The position numbers and the translations under genes were made by a program. Of a stretch of DNA of 22,211 bases, positions 13,593 through 21,830 are shown piece by piece. The stretch is from positions 1 to 22,211 of the forward strand of contig CAYJIM010000037.1 in the NCBI GenBank assembly GCA_964370215.1, in the 5' to 3' direction. This stretch comes from Massiliimalia sp964370215 (GTDB lineage: Bacteria; Bacillota; Clostridia; Oscillospirales; Ruminococcaceae). Position 1 is the stretch's first letter. The number at the start of each line of letters is the position of its first letter. The notes under the pieces were generated by a model. The model did no database searches. It was not told the origin of the DNA and saw only the letters and a program-made list of their open reading frames with translations.

Positions 13593-15670
13593 GTGGGATC
13601 ACCTCCTATGATGTGTTTGATCTGCGTGTATTGCTGTTTTGACAGTTCTGCATCATGAAAAAGTTCTTTACAGAACTGCAAAAATTCGCCCGGGTTATAA
13701 TCGGACAAATCGACCTCAATGCCGACTTCACGGAAGATGTCAAAGAGGATGTTTTGTTTGGTTTCATTGAGCACGGTTTGCACCGAAGGGGCAGAGTGGA
13801 TCGGCTTCGATGGTGTAGACGACACCACCTCTTTTTCTTCTGTTGGTAGATAGATGGGAGGGAGTATTTTTGTGTTCTTTTTCTTTAACCCGATGGCTTT
13901 GTAATCCAACTTGGTGTCGGTATTAAATTCCGGCAAATACCGATACCGATAGGTCAATTTCAAATCACCGGTTGCCACGATGGGCAATGAGGTGATGGGG
14001 TTTCCCTGTAAGTCCTGTCGCTTCAAAGCCTGTATCGTGACGATCTCCCCCTCTTGCAGTTCAAACAATTCCTTTGGAGAAATGAGCGGTCGTTCTTCGT
14101 AGCTTTCGGTTATGGACTTTGACAGCGAAAAGCGAGATCCTGCCCTTGAGACATTTTTTGTGGTATGTACACCTACTTTGGAAGCGATCTCCTTTCGGGT
14201 TTCTTCGTTGTCGGACATGATGTAAATTTTGGTCGAACAGTTGTCGAGAATGATCTGTCCCTTTTCCTTGCCGTACACTGAAAACACCTGTGCATACGAC
14301 TGGGCATAAAAGTCGTAGCTGATGTTTGCAGACAGGCAGGTCGACAGCACAGAATCGAGGTTTTCAAGGGGTGCACCATTGAAGATCTCGTCCCCAATGA
14401 ATTTGACAGGGCGAGGGCACTTGCCGTTGCATTGGTCGTTCGCCTTGTTGGTCAAGGCATAGTGAATTTGACTGAACAGAATCGATGCAATGGGGTAGTA
14501 AGCCGAGTTGTTTTGTGGTAAGCGAATAAACAGTGCCATTGGCTTATCGGTGTCAAATCCACCGAGCTTTTCAATCTCGATTTCATGACAGGAGGTGATG
14601 GTGGCAGTGGTTGGAGTTAAGAACAATTCCAACTTTGAAAATGCCACCGACAGCACCGCACTGCGTGTTTTTCCTTCCGCAAAACTCATCGTGGTGTACA
14701 ACAGTCTTGCAGGATCGTGCAGATCTCTTGCCTTGAAAAAGAGATCCAGTGCACTGCCCTCTTTTCCTTGCGTTGCCGACATGGCAGAGATGAACAATGC
14801 CACGCTGTAAAGGGTGATTCTCTCTTCCTTTTTCTGTTTTACACAGTCAATGATGTGCGCCATGGCAACGGCACAAAAGAGTGTGATAGAAGCATTGCTC
14901 CAAAAGGGATCTTTGGTGTTTGGATCGTTGAAAAGCGAAAAGGCGGTTTTTTTCAATGCTTGGGTTGCACGTCCAACATCCCCCTCTTTGTAGTACTTGG
15001 TGGCGATGTGTAGCAGATTGTATCCATGGGAAAATTCTGCCGTTTCAAAGTTGATAATGCGAACGTCATACCCTCTTTTCAACAGGTGGGGAATGCACGC
15101 TCTGGAGAGTTCTCCGTTTTTGATGTCATTGACAATTAACGAGGACTGCTCCTTTGCTCTGGAATAAATGTCGATCGAGGGAATGACCTCCAGTTCCCCT
15201 TTCCCCCCACGGGACAGGGCAACCACGAAGTTGTTGTTGACCCGATTGTCGATATAGAGTTTCTTGCCGGATCGGGCGACCACCAAACCACCGACACCCT
15301 CAAATTCTTTGTCTTTTTCGTCAATCTCAAGGTAGGTATCTTGTATCTGCTGTAATGTCATGAGTTTGGCATCGCCCTTTTGTCCGACATTGAGATCCTT
15401 GAAATTTGTGCGGATCTTGTAAACCATCAACGCAGAAACGGCAAGGGAAATGCCACCGGCAATGAGGTAGACTCGCCAGTGCTGTGGATGGAACGTGAGG
15501 TAGTGCAGTTGACTTTCTCCCTGTAGCAACCGTCCGAGATTTTCAAACAGGTTCATGACCGTCAAGGATGCCAACAAACAAAGGAGGACAATGCAACCGC
15601 ACAGTCCTCCCACAACCCACTTATTCGTCAACAGCTCATTGAACCACAATAAGCGTTTGTTCTTTTTCAT
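13589..15670 (-). CDS. virD4: VirD4/TraG-family coupling protein
   Basis: This ATPase brings the relaxase-DNA complex to the channel. The 693-residue protein has two N-terminal membrane helices (about 18-40 and 66-86). A nucleotide-binding loop, ALSRGGKGE (residues 151-159), is followed by IYSRAKEQSSLIVNDIKNGEL, the equivalent of the VNDPKGEL block of this family. A Walker B-like FIGDEIFNG lies near 420-430, followed by the SYDFYAQSYAQ region. The C-terminal ~100 residues are a less conserved, mostly helical extension. The loop differs from the usual GSGKT form: Gly-Glu follows the Lys instead of Ser/Thr, as in the SGKGE variant of some Gram-positive coupling proteins, and the neighbouring Ser is Gly. 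AAGGAG precedes the ATG, 9 nt after the pilin gene. Confidence 0.9.
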   Translation of the reverse strand: MKKNKRLLWFNELLTNKWVVGGLCGCIVLLCLLASLTVMNLFENLGRLLQGESQLHYLTFHPQHWRVYLIAGGISLAVSALMVYKIRTNFKDLNVGQKGDAKLMTLQQIQDTYLEIDEKDKEFEGVGGLVVARSGKKLYIDNRVNNNFVVALSRGGKGELEVIPSIDIYSRAKEQSSLIVNDIKNGELSRACIPHLLKRGYDVRIINFETAEFSHGYNLLHIATKYYKEGDVGRATQALKKTAFSLFNDPNTKDPFWSNASITLFCAVAMAHIIDCVKQKKEERITLYSVALFISAMSATQGKEGSALDLFFKARDLHDPARLLYTTMSFAEGKTRSAVLSVAFSKLELFLTPTTATITSCHEIEIEKLGGFDTDKPMALFIRLPQNNSAYYPIASILFSQIHYALTNKANDQCNGKCPRPVKFIGDEIFNGAPLENLDSVLSTCLSANISYDFYAQSYAQVFSVYGKEKGQIILDNCSTKIYIMSDNEETRKEIASKVGVHTTKNVSRAGSRFSLSKSITESYEERPLISPKELFELQEGEIVTIQALKRQDLQGNPITSLPIVATGDLKLTYRYRYLPEFNTDTKLDYKAIGLKKKNTKILPPIYLPTEEKEVVSSTPSKPIHSAPSVQTVLNETKQNILFDIFREVGIEVDLSDYNPGEFLQFCKELFHDAELSKQQYTQIKHIIGGDPT

Positions 15671-15679
15671 AGGTTCTCC

Positions 15680-15955
15680 TTATCCAAAGTAGGATTGCAA
15701 TGCCCCGACAATGGAGGGGGCGGACATGGTGAGAATAAAACCAATCGCTCCCCATAACAGTAAGCTCTTCGCCCATCGTCTTGCCGATTCCCCAAACATA
15801 AAGGCAATCCCACCGATGACGACCACCACCCCGAAGATCGGTGCACCAAAGCCTGTGATGAGGTTGCCGATGTTTTGAATATCGCCTGTAATTTCTGTTG
15901 TTGCCACACCGCCCGTTGCCAATGCCATTGTCAAAAAGTTTGTAAAAGTGTTCAT
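15680..15955 (-). CDS. VirB2/TrbC-like pilin-type subunit
   Basis: A 91-residue protein with a short polar N terminus (DIQNIGNLITGFGAP) and two hydrophobic helices (about 38-56 and 64-84) separated by a short basic turn (ESARRWAKS). This two-helix hairpin is the standard form of VirB2/TrbC subunits, which assemble a pilus or a membrane pore. Its place between the ParA-like gene and the coupling protein fits. Gram-positive systems often carry a VirB2-like subunit without making a long pilus. AAGGAG stands in front of the ATG, 12 nt after the preceding gene. Confidence 0.75.
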   Translation of the reverse strand: MNTFTNFLTMALATGGVATTEITGDIQNIGNLITGFGAPIFGVVVVIGGIAFMFGESARRWAKSLLLWGAIGFILTMSAPSIVGALQSYFG

Positions 15956-15967
15956 GTTTTTTTCTCC

Positions 15968-17029
15968 TTATCGTTTCCAAAATGGTTTTTTCTTTTGTTT
16001 TTTTGGTGTTGTATAAATGTACTTTGTCAACGCTTCGTGGGTGGCTTTGTCTGCACCCGACAGGCTGAACATATCGGGATGCCATTCGGTGAAGAATACA
16101 TCCTCTTTTTTGCCTGTCATATCGGTGCGCAACTGCTCTCTGATCCCACGGTCGGTGAATGAGAACAGGTACTTGATGTCCTCTTCCTTGAGCATGGATA
16201 GGTACGTGCCGATGGTGTTCAGTTCCCACGGCTTCGAGCCTGTCACCAAGAGCTTTAAATCACTGCCCAAAAAGGCAAAGCGGTTGTGTTCTTCAAGGAC
16301 ACCGAAGTCGTAAATGTACACTTCGTAGTCCTTGCCTTGAATCTTTGAAATTTGAAACATATCGCTATACAGATCCAAGCCGTTGAAGGTCACCATTTTC
16401 AGTGCCTTGTCCTCCGCTTCAAGTGGATACAGCGATTCTATTTCACCGATGTGTCCGCTGTGATTGGCTTCGATGTAGCAGACCTTGTACCCGATAAACT
16501 GCAAGTACTTTGCGTATGAGATCGCCTGTGTGGTAGTGCCGATCCGTTCCTGTGTGCCGGCAAAGGCAATCTTCATGCGACCCTTTCGAGGACGTTCCTC
16601 TGGGGTGGCTTTTGTAAACTGCAAAGCCTGTTTTTTGGAAAGGGTGTCGACGTTGTCCACTCCCTCCAAACAGTCCGACAATTCTCGTTTGATGTCGCCC
16701 ATCATGGACGACAGGACGAATTTCTTAAAGCCGTAATGCCGTAACCCTGCAATGACAGTGGCATCGAGGTTGTACCCTCTTGCCACAAAAATAAAGGATG
16801 CCCCCGAAGCCTTTTCCAGTCGTTTGAGACTGTCGACCAGTTGGTCGAACTCCACCAAGACACTCTCCAGATCGATGATGACGACCGAAAAGTCCTCCGA
16901 CAGTACGGCATCCGAAAAGGCTTTGAGATTGTTGACCTTTGCGGACAGATCCGTCAAGGACAGTTCCTTTGCCTTTGCCACCTGTTCTGTCATGTACTTG
17001 ACTTCGGTTGACCCTGCAAATGCAATCAT
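15968..17029 (-). CDS. CpaE/TadZ-like protein: receiver-like domain plus ParA-type ATPase with degenerate P-loop
   Basis: The 353-residue product starts at ATG 17029 after AAGGAG. Residues 1-125 look like a receiver-type domain: repeated strand-helix units with IIDLE at 51-55 and FIFVARG at about 79-85. Residues about 150-330 follow the ParA/MinD pattern: strand KIAFAG, loop GTQERIGTTTQ (158-168), helix, strand VCYIEAN, then YIYDFGVL in the Walker B position and LLVTGSKPWEL. That order, receiver then ParA domain, is typical of CpaE/TadZ, which place pilus or secretion machines at defined cell sites. The deviant Walker A lysine and the P-loop lysine are both absent, so ATP hydrolysis is doubtful. 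The tail is very basic (KKQKKKPFWKR). A frame through the N gap (to 17221) is an artefact. Confidence 0.7.
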   Translation of the reverse strand: MIAFAGSTEVKYMTEQVAKAKELSLTDLSAKVNNLKAFSDAVLSEDFSVVIIDLESVLVEFDQLVDSLKRLEKASGASFIFVARGYNLDATVIAGLRHYGFKKFVLSSMMGDIKRELSDCLEGVDNVDTLSKKQALQFTKATPEERPRKGRMKIAFAGTQERIGTTTQAISYAKYLQFIGYKVCYIEANHSGHIGEIESLYPLEAEDKALKMVTFNGLDLYSDMFQISKIQGKDYEVYIYDFGVLEEHNRFAFLGSDLKLLVTGSKPWELNTIGTYLSMLKEEDIKYLFSFTDRGIREQLRTDMTGKKEDVFFTEWHPDMFSLSGADKATHEALTKYIYTTPKKQKKKPFWKR

Positions 17030-17037
17030 GTTGTCAC

Positions 17038-17247
17038 TCCTTTCTAAAAGTATTGAGAAATGGCACGGATCAATAGATCGGTTGCCATGGTGNNNNNNNN
17101 NNNNNNNNNNNNNNNNNNNNNNNNNNNNNNNNNNNNNNNNNNNNNNNNNNNNNNNNNNNNNNNNNNNNNNNNNNNNNNNNNNNNNNNNNNNNTCCTTTCT
17201 AAAAGTATTGAGAAATGGCACGGATCAATAGATCGGTTGCCATGGTG
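17038..17247. repeat. 55-bp exact direct duplication flanking a 100-N gap (assembly artefact)
   Basis: Bases 17038-17092 and 17193-17247 are identical and abut the N run 17093-17192. Collapsing the copies places the small membrane protein's TAG 14 nt before the next ATG, with AAAGGAG between, exactly the spacing used elsewhere in this operon. The gap therefore probably contains nothing. Confidence 0.88.
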
Positions 17248-17477
17248 CGGATGTCGGGTTCAATGAGACAATAAACCCCAAAGACCGCAAGGACAAAGAC
17301 GACCGCCTGCAACAGCAGACGGACGAACTTTAACCCCAATGTAATGAGAAACTTCATGGTGGAACGCTTTTCCACCACCACGACATCCTCTTCCTCTATG
17401 CCGTAGTTTTTGCGGTAGTACTCACGCTTCTGCTCCTCTTGTGCGAGCTTTTGTAGCAACGTTGGTTTGAGCTTCAC
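17199..17477 (-). CDS. Small single-span membrane protein, conjugation operon
   Basis: Unrecognised 92-residue protein. The frame is open further upstream (to 17537), but the best start is the GTG at 17477, which has GGGAGGAGA about 8 nt before it. The N-terminal half is charged (LQKLAQEEQKREYYRKN, then an acidic EEEDVVVVE), followed by one long hydrophobic helix (about 50-75) and a short end. The gene begins about 55 nt inside the 3' end of the lipoprotein gene in another frame, so the two proteins are encoded together in that overlap and are probably produced in a fixed ratio. It may connect the lipoprotein upstream with the TadZ-like protein downstream, but that is a guess from order alone. 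Confidence 0.7.
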   Translation of the reverse strand: MKLKPTLLQKLAQEEQKREYYRKNYGIEEEDVVVVEKRSTMKFLITLGLKFVRLLLQAVVFVLAVFGVYCLIEPDIRTMATDLLIRAISQYF

Positions 17478-18537
17478 GTTCTTTCTCCTCCCTTTTCTTT
17501 TTGAGGATGAACAACAGACCCACGAAAAGGACTGCAAGCAGTAAGCCGACGATTCCTGCCGTCACCACCATTGCCACAGGGAATGCAGACACGACAGGGT
17601 GATACAACGCAGTGGCTTCCACTGTCTGTAGCACCTCTCCTGTCGGCACTTGCACAGTCCCCTCATAGGTGACTGTAGCGGTGTATTGTGGCAGATCCAA
17701 CAGGCTGATGGTGTCGGCATACACTGCACGATACCCTGCTACATACCGTTCCCCGTGGGCAACGGCATTTCGTAAAGTGGTATCTCCAGACTGGTAGGGT
17801 GCACCGTCCCATGAAAAGGAGGTAATGCGGTACTGATCGGTATTCAAACCAACCATAGAAAGGATGGTCGCTTCCTGCCCTGCCAGTGCAGGGGTGTCGG
17901 GGTTGTACGGTACTAAGGTGTCACCAATGGCATAGTACTCTGCATTGTACACGCTGAAGGTGATGGGGATGGACACATCGTCCCTCCAGTGCCAGTCTGT
18001 CACCGTCTCCAGATGGGAGAACGGCAAGGTGACCGTTGTGGTGTTGCCGTTCTCGGGATCGGTATGTTCGATGATTTTAGACGGCTGTGGGGTCGGGGCG
18101 ATCACCTGCAAGTTGAAATCGGTAAACGCTTCCAAGGCAGTAGTTCTGCCGGTCACGGTGGTGTCGGTGTAGCTGATGTCAGCGACAGTCATGTCGACCG
18201 CTTGCCCCTCTTGATTGACCGTGATGGTTTCGGTGGGTTCGGCACTTTGTGTCGACAATCCCTCGATCGTTTCGGTATGGGTCACAGTCTTTGGTTCGGT
18301 GGCTTCTTCGGTGGATACCACCTCATAAGTAACCTCACCAAGGGTGTACCGCTGTTCCCCCTCTTCGATCTGCTCTTCAAAGGGGATGGAAACGTCATCG
18401 GTATCGGCAAAGACTTCGGTTTTTGTGGATGTGAAGATCTGTTCTTCATTGCTGTCCTGCACCTCTGTCGCCGGAGCACAGGCGACAGTCGATAGCAGGG
18501 CAATGGTGGTAAGTGTGATGATACATGCTTTAATCAT
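17422..18537 (-). CDS. Large lipoprotein with additional C-terminal membrane helix
   Basis: Unrecognised 371-residue surface protein. The signal ends in LSTVAC (Cys20 as lipidation site). Residues about 21-120 are acidic and Thr/Glu-rich, and about 130-320 look like an all-beta extracellular region with many Thr/Tyr/Val. A hydrophobic helix at about 322-346 is followed by a strongly basic cytoplasmic tail (KKKREEKEREAQ). The protein would thus be tethered at both ends. The ATG at 18537 overlaps the adhesin stop by 8 nt, with GAGGAGG in front. It belongs with the adhesin in a surface module placed directly before the secretion genes. Confidence 0.75.
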   Translation of the reverse strand: MIKACIITLTTIALLSTVACAPATEVQDSNEEQIFTSTKTEVFADTDDVSIPFEEQIEEGEQRYTLGEVTYEVVSTEEATEPKTVTHTETIEGLSTQSAEPTETITVNQEGQAVDMTVADISYTDTTVTGRTTALEAFTDFNLQVIAPTPQPSKIIEHTDPENGNTTTVTLPFSHLETVTDWHWRDDVSIPITFSVYNAEYYAIGDTLVPYNPDTPALAGQEATILSMVGLNTDQYRITSFSWDGAPYQSGDTTLRNAVAHGERYVAGYRAVYADTISLLDLPQYTATVTYEGTVQVPTGEVLQTVEATALYHPVVSAFPVAMVVTAGIVGLLLAVLFVGLLFILKKKREEKEREAQTNVATKARTRGAEA

Positions 18538-21500
18538 CGGATTCCTCCTCTAACGGTTGCTTTTTTGCATAGTAATGGATGACCGCACCGCCAAACAAGC
18601 TACCAAGCAACATGATGCCAAGGACAAGTAAGGTAGCAGGGAGATCGTCTCCCATTTTCGGTGCACCAAATTGGGTGTAGGTCGCCCCCTCACGTTGCCC
18701 CTCTGGGGTGTAGGTTGCCGTCAAGCTACCAATGATGGGATCATTGACCACCTCAATGTGAATGACCTCTGGGGTCGTGGCACTGTCCACCTCAAAGAAA
18801 TACTGTGTCGTTTCATCCAAGTGGTAGCGGTCGGGTGGGACAATTTCTTGTAGGTAGTACTGCCCATATGGGAGCATCGAGGTGGTGGACACCTTGTCAG
18901 CTGTTGTGACAATCGTTTCCACCAATCTGCCCTCTATTGGGGTGGTAGGTGGTTCTACTGCAACCACTGCACTGTCTGCCGATGGCAGGGTGCTCACGGT
19001 CACAGGCAGTACCGGCAAGGATCTGGTGGTCGGTTCGATTTTTGTTTCTTCTGGGAGTGCGTACACCCCATACACCGCACCGCCAAGCATTTGCCCTGTC
19101 ATAGTGGAGTGTTTGGCAAAAGAAATCTGCCCTTTCACCGTTTCGTTGACAATTGGTTCACCGTCATTGGCTTCCAGTCGGATGGATGGAATGTCCTGTG
19201 CCATAGGGGCAAAGGTGATGGGGTACTGGGTGTCGTCCAACACATACCCCTCAGCGGTGGCAAGTTCCACCAGATAGTAGTCGCCAAACGGCAGATCTAC
19301 AGACGAAAACCCATTGCCCTGCATATTGATGGTGAGTACATCCACCAGTTCGTTTTCCGCAAGGCAAACTTCACCAAGATAGTTGTTGATGACTTCTTTG
19401 CTGTAAAGACCAAAGATGACCGATTGATACGCTGTAGGGTTCGGGTAGTAGGTGTTTTCCTCCAACACCTTTGCAAGGCTGATGGTCGCCTTTTGTCGCT
19501 CATTGGAAAAGCTCACTTTTTCAATGATGACCTCTTCGGTGCGCCCCTCTGCTGTCAAGGTGACCTCCGTTTCATTCAAGCCTATGAAGTACCCATCGGG
19601 GGCGGTCACTTCGACCACACGGTAGGCAGTCAAGTAGAGATCCTCCACTTTTGCCTGTCCGTTGTTGTCAGTGGTAGCGGTGGCAATGAAGTCGCCACGT
19701 TCGTGAATGGTTCTGCCGTTGATGACAAGATCGGTCATGGCATACACTTCAAAGACAGTACCCTGCAAGCCACGTTCGGTGTACACAGGGACATGTTGTG
19801 TGCCGTGTTCTGTTTCGATGGTGTCAAAGCGTTCCAGTACTTCCCCTGTTTTTTCAAGTTCCAAAGTACCTCGTTTCAAGATATTGCTAAAGGATACATT
19901 AACCGTTTGATTATGCAGTACCGTTACTTGTTGCGATGCCGGAGTGGTGTATCGATCCGGCACGTTGACCTCTGTGACCGTATAAATACCCGGTAACAAT
20001 TCCGGCACGGTAATACGACCTGTGGCATCGGTGGTGACAGTGGTGTCCACACCATTGCCGGTGACACGGAATTGCAGTCCTGCAACATTGCCATCCTCCG
20101 AGGTTTTGAGGATCTGTAAATCCCCCCTAGCTGCGACATTCCCGACCGTCATTTGTGCCGATCCACCTGCGGTGACACCGAAATTGATCGTCCCTGTTTC
20201 AGCGGTTGCGGTGTTGGATACCACGGTAATGGTATTGTCGTTTGCGACGTTGAATGTCACAACACCTGTATTGAGTTCGAACCCTACCGGTGCGGAAATT
20301 TCTCGTACCGAATGTGTGCCGTACTCCAACCCCTCGATGTCGGCACGACCGTTCCCATCGGTGGTGTAATTTGTGACTGTACCGCTTGGTGCGGTGTGTG
20401 CAAAGACGGCATTTGCCACCGGTGTGGCTGTGCCATCCACCACCTTGATGAGTTCCAACCCAAGGATGGTTTCTGGGATGGTTGGTNNNNNNNNNNNNNN
20501 NNNNNNNNNNNNNNNNNNNNNNNNNNNNNNNNNNNNNNNNNNNNNNNNNNNNNNNNNNNNNNNNNNNNNNNNNNNNNNNNNNNNNNGATGCCTTTCTAAG
20601 GTTCAAGACAGAATTGTTTGGAAGAGAAAGAAAACCCAACGACTGGTAGCCTGTCGGACCCGATACGAGGGTGATGTTGTAGCCTGTTGGTACAGGCATG
20701 GCATCCAGATGACCACCGTTGACAAAGTTTCTAACGACTGTTTTCCAATAGGTGTTGGCTTCTGGCGGTAGTCCTGCTTCGCCAGCCATGATGTACCCAA
20801 AGGTAAGGTGAGCAAAGGCATAGAAGACCGATTCGGTCGTCATGCCGGAGGAAGGAATGGCACTGTAATAGCTTAACTGTTGGTAGATCCATTCCAGTGT
20901 GGCATTGGATCTCCCTGCATACCCTGCACCACCTGTGAAGTAGTACAGCAGACTAAGTGCTCTGTTGTATTGGCTTGTGCTGAAGACTTCGCTGTAGTTG
21001 CGTGCGGTGTATGTACCGGCTCTTGGACTGTACTTTGTTGGTTCAAAGCAATATGCCAACGCTCTGTTTGTACCGTCTGTGGTGTAGTAGTAGGTTGTCT
21101 GGTGCAAGGGATAGTAGATGGCTGACCCTGTGTACATTGTCAAGGTCTGCCCTGCGGTAACAGGATATGCCCCGATCCCTGCTTCCAGTGATGGGACAGA
21201 ACGCAAACGGAAGAAAAAGTCCAACTCTTCCTGTGTCAACCCCACCAATGGTTCTTCCTCTGGGGTAGAGGTGGTGTCGGAAGAAGTGAGCATTTCCGAG
21301 GTTGTACCACTACTGGTAGCGGTGGAAGTACTTTCTTCCGAGGTACTACCACTGCTTGTGGTGTCGCTTGACGTAACGGTGCTTGGGGTTTCTGTGCTTG
21401 TTGTGTCGGTAGAAGTCACCGTACTGGTTGTATCGCTACCAGATGTAGTAATTTCACTGGATACAGCCGTTTCTTCACTAGATGTGGTAGTTTCACTCGA

Positions 21501-21728
21501 AGTGGCGGTACTGACCGTTTCAGTGGATGTCGTATCGGTGGAAGTCACCGTACTTGCGGTGGGTGCGGATGGAGGTTCTGTCGGTGGCACGGTTGTCACC
21601 GTCTCCGTAGTCGGGTCGGTCGGCAAGGTCGATGCACTGACACCGATCGGTGCGATCATGGACAGGGTCATGACTGCTGACAATAGCAATGCCGTGGTTT
21701 TTTGGATGATCTGTACTGGTTTTTTCAA
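18530..21728 (-). CDS. Cna-B/SpaA-type surface adhesin with N-terminal Ser/Thr stalk (interrupted by a sequence gap)
   Basis: Two frames on either side of the gap at 20487-20586 belong to one gene; the nominal 100 Ns do not keep the frame. Upstream part: TTG start at 21728 after AAGGAGG, signal peptide (to about Ala32), a Ser/Thr repeat region (about 34-157), then a domain with Cys227 in AYCFEP and later FAHLTFGYI, resembling the thioester-forming domains of Gram-positive adhesins. Downstream part (642 residues up to the stop): about five Cna-B/SpaA-like beta domains with recurring G.Y.V.E...P.GY patterns (GTHSVREISAPVGFEL, TAYRVVEVTAPDGYF, GDYYLVELATAEGYVL). The end is GDDLPATL, a hydrophobic helix and a charged tail, like a cell-wall anchor but with Leu where LPxTG has Gly. 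Likely role: adhesion to recipient or host surface. Confidence 0.85.
20487..20586. other. 100-N gap of unknown true length inside the adhesin gene
   Basis: Unlike the other two gaps, the bases on either side share no overlap. The left flank on the minus strand encodes the start of a Cna-B domain (PTIPETILGLELIKV), the right flank the end of the N-terminal domain (NNSVLNLRKA). The missing DNA therefore probably encodes a linker and perhaps further repeat domains, a frequent reason for assembly breaks. Confidence 0.8.
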
Positions 21729-21764
21729 TCTTTTTTCCTCCTTGAAAATGGTTATCTATATAAA

Positions 21765-21802
21765 AAAAGCAAGACCCAGAAAAAATTCTAAGTCTTGCTT
21801 TT
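21765..21802 (-). terminator. Terminator between the CxxC secreted protein and the adhesin
   Basis: AAAAGCAAGAC (21765-21775) pairs perfectly with GTCTTGCTTTT (21792-21802). On the minus strand the stem is followed by TTTTTATATAG. It lies about 30 nt after the stop of the partial gene and about 37 nt before the adhesin start, which leaves little room for a separate adhesin promoter, so partial read-through is likely. Confidence 0.85.
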
Positions 21803-21830
21803 GGATCTTATTCAGTTTTATGGCGACAGG

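Noticed and set aside
15680..15955. Maff2-family small protein
   Set aside because: Size and location fit, but the sequence lacks the typical MAFF-type opening and instead has the two-helix VirB2/TrbC form.
18530..18700. Canonical LPxTG sortase signal in the adhesin
   Set aside because: The motif reads LPATL, so I list it only as similar to a sortase signal.
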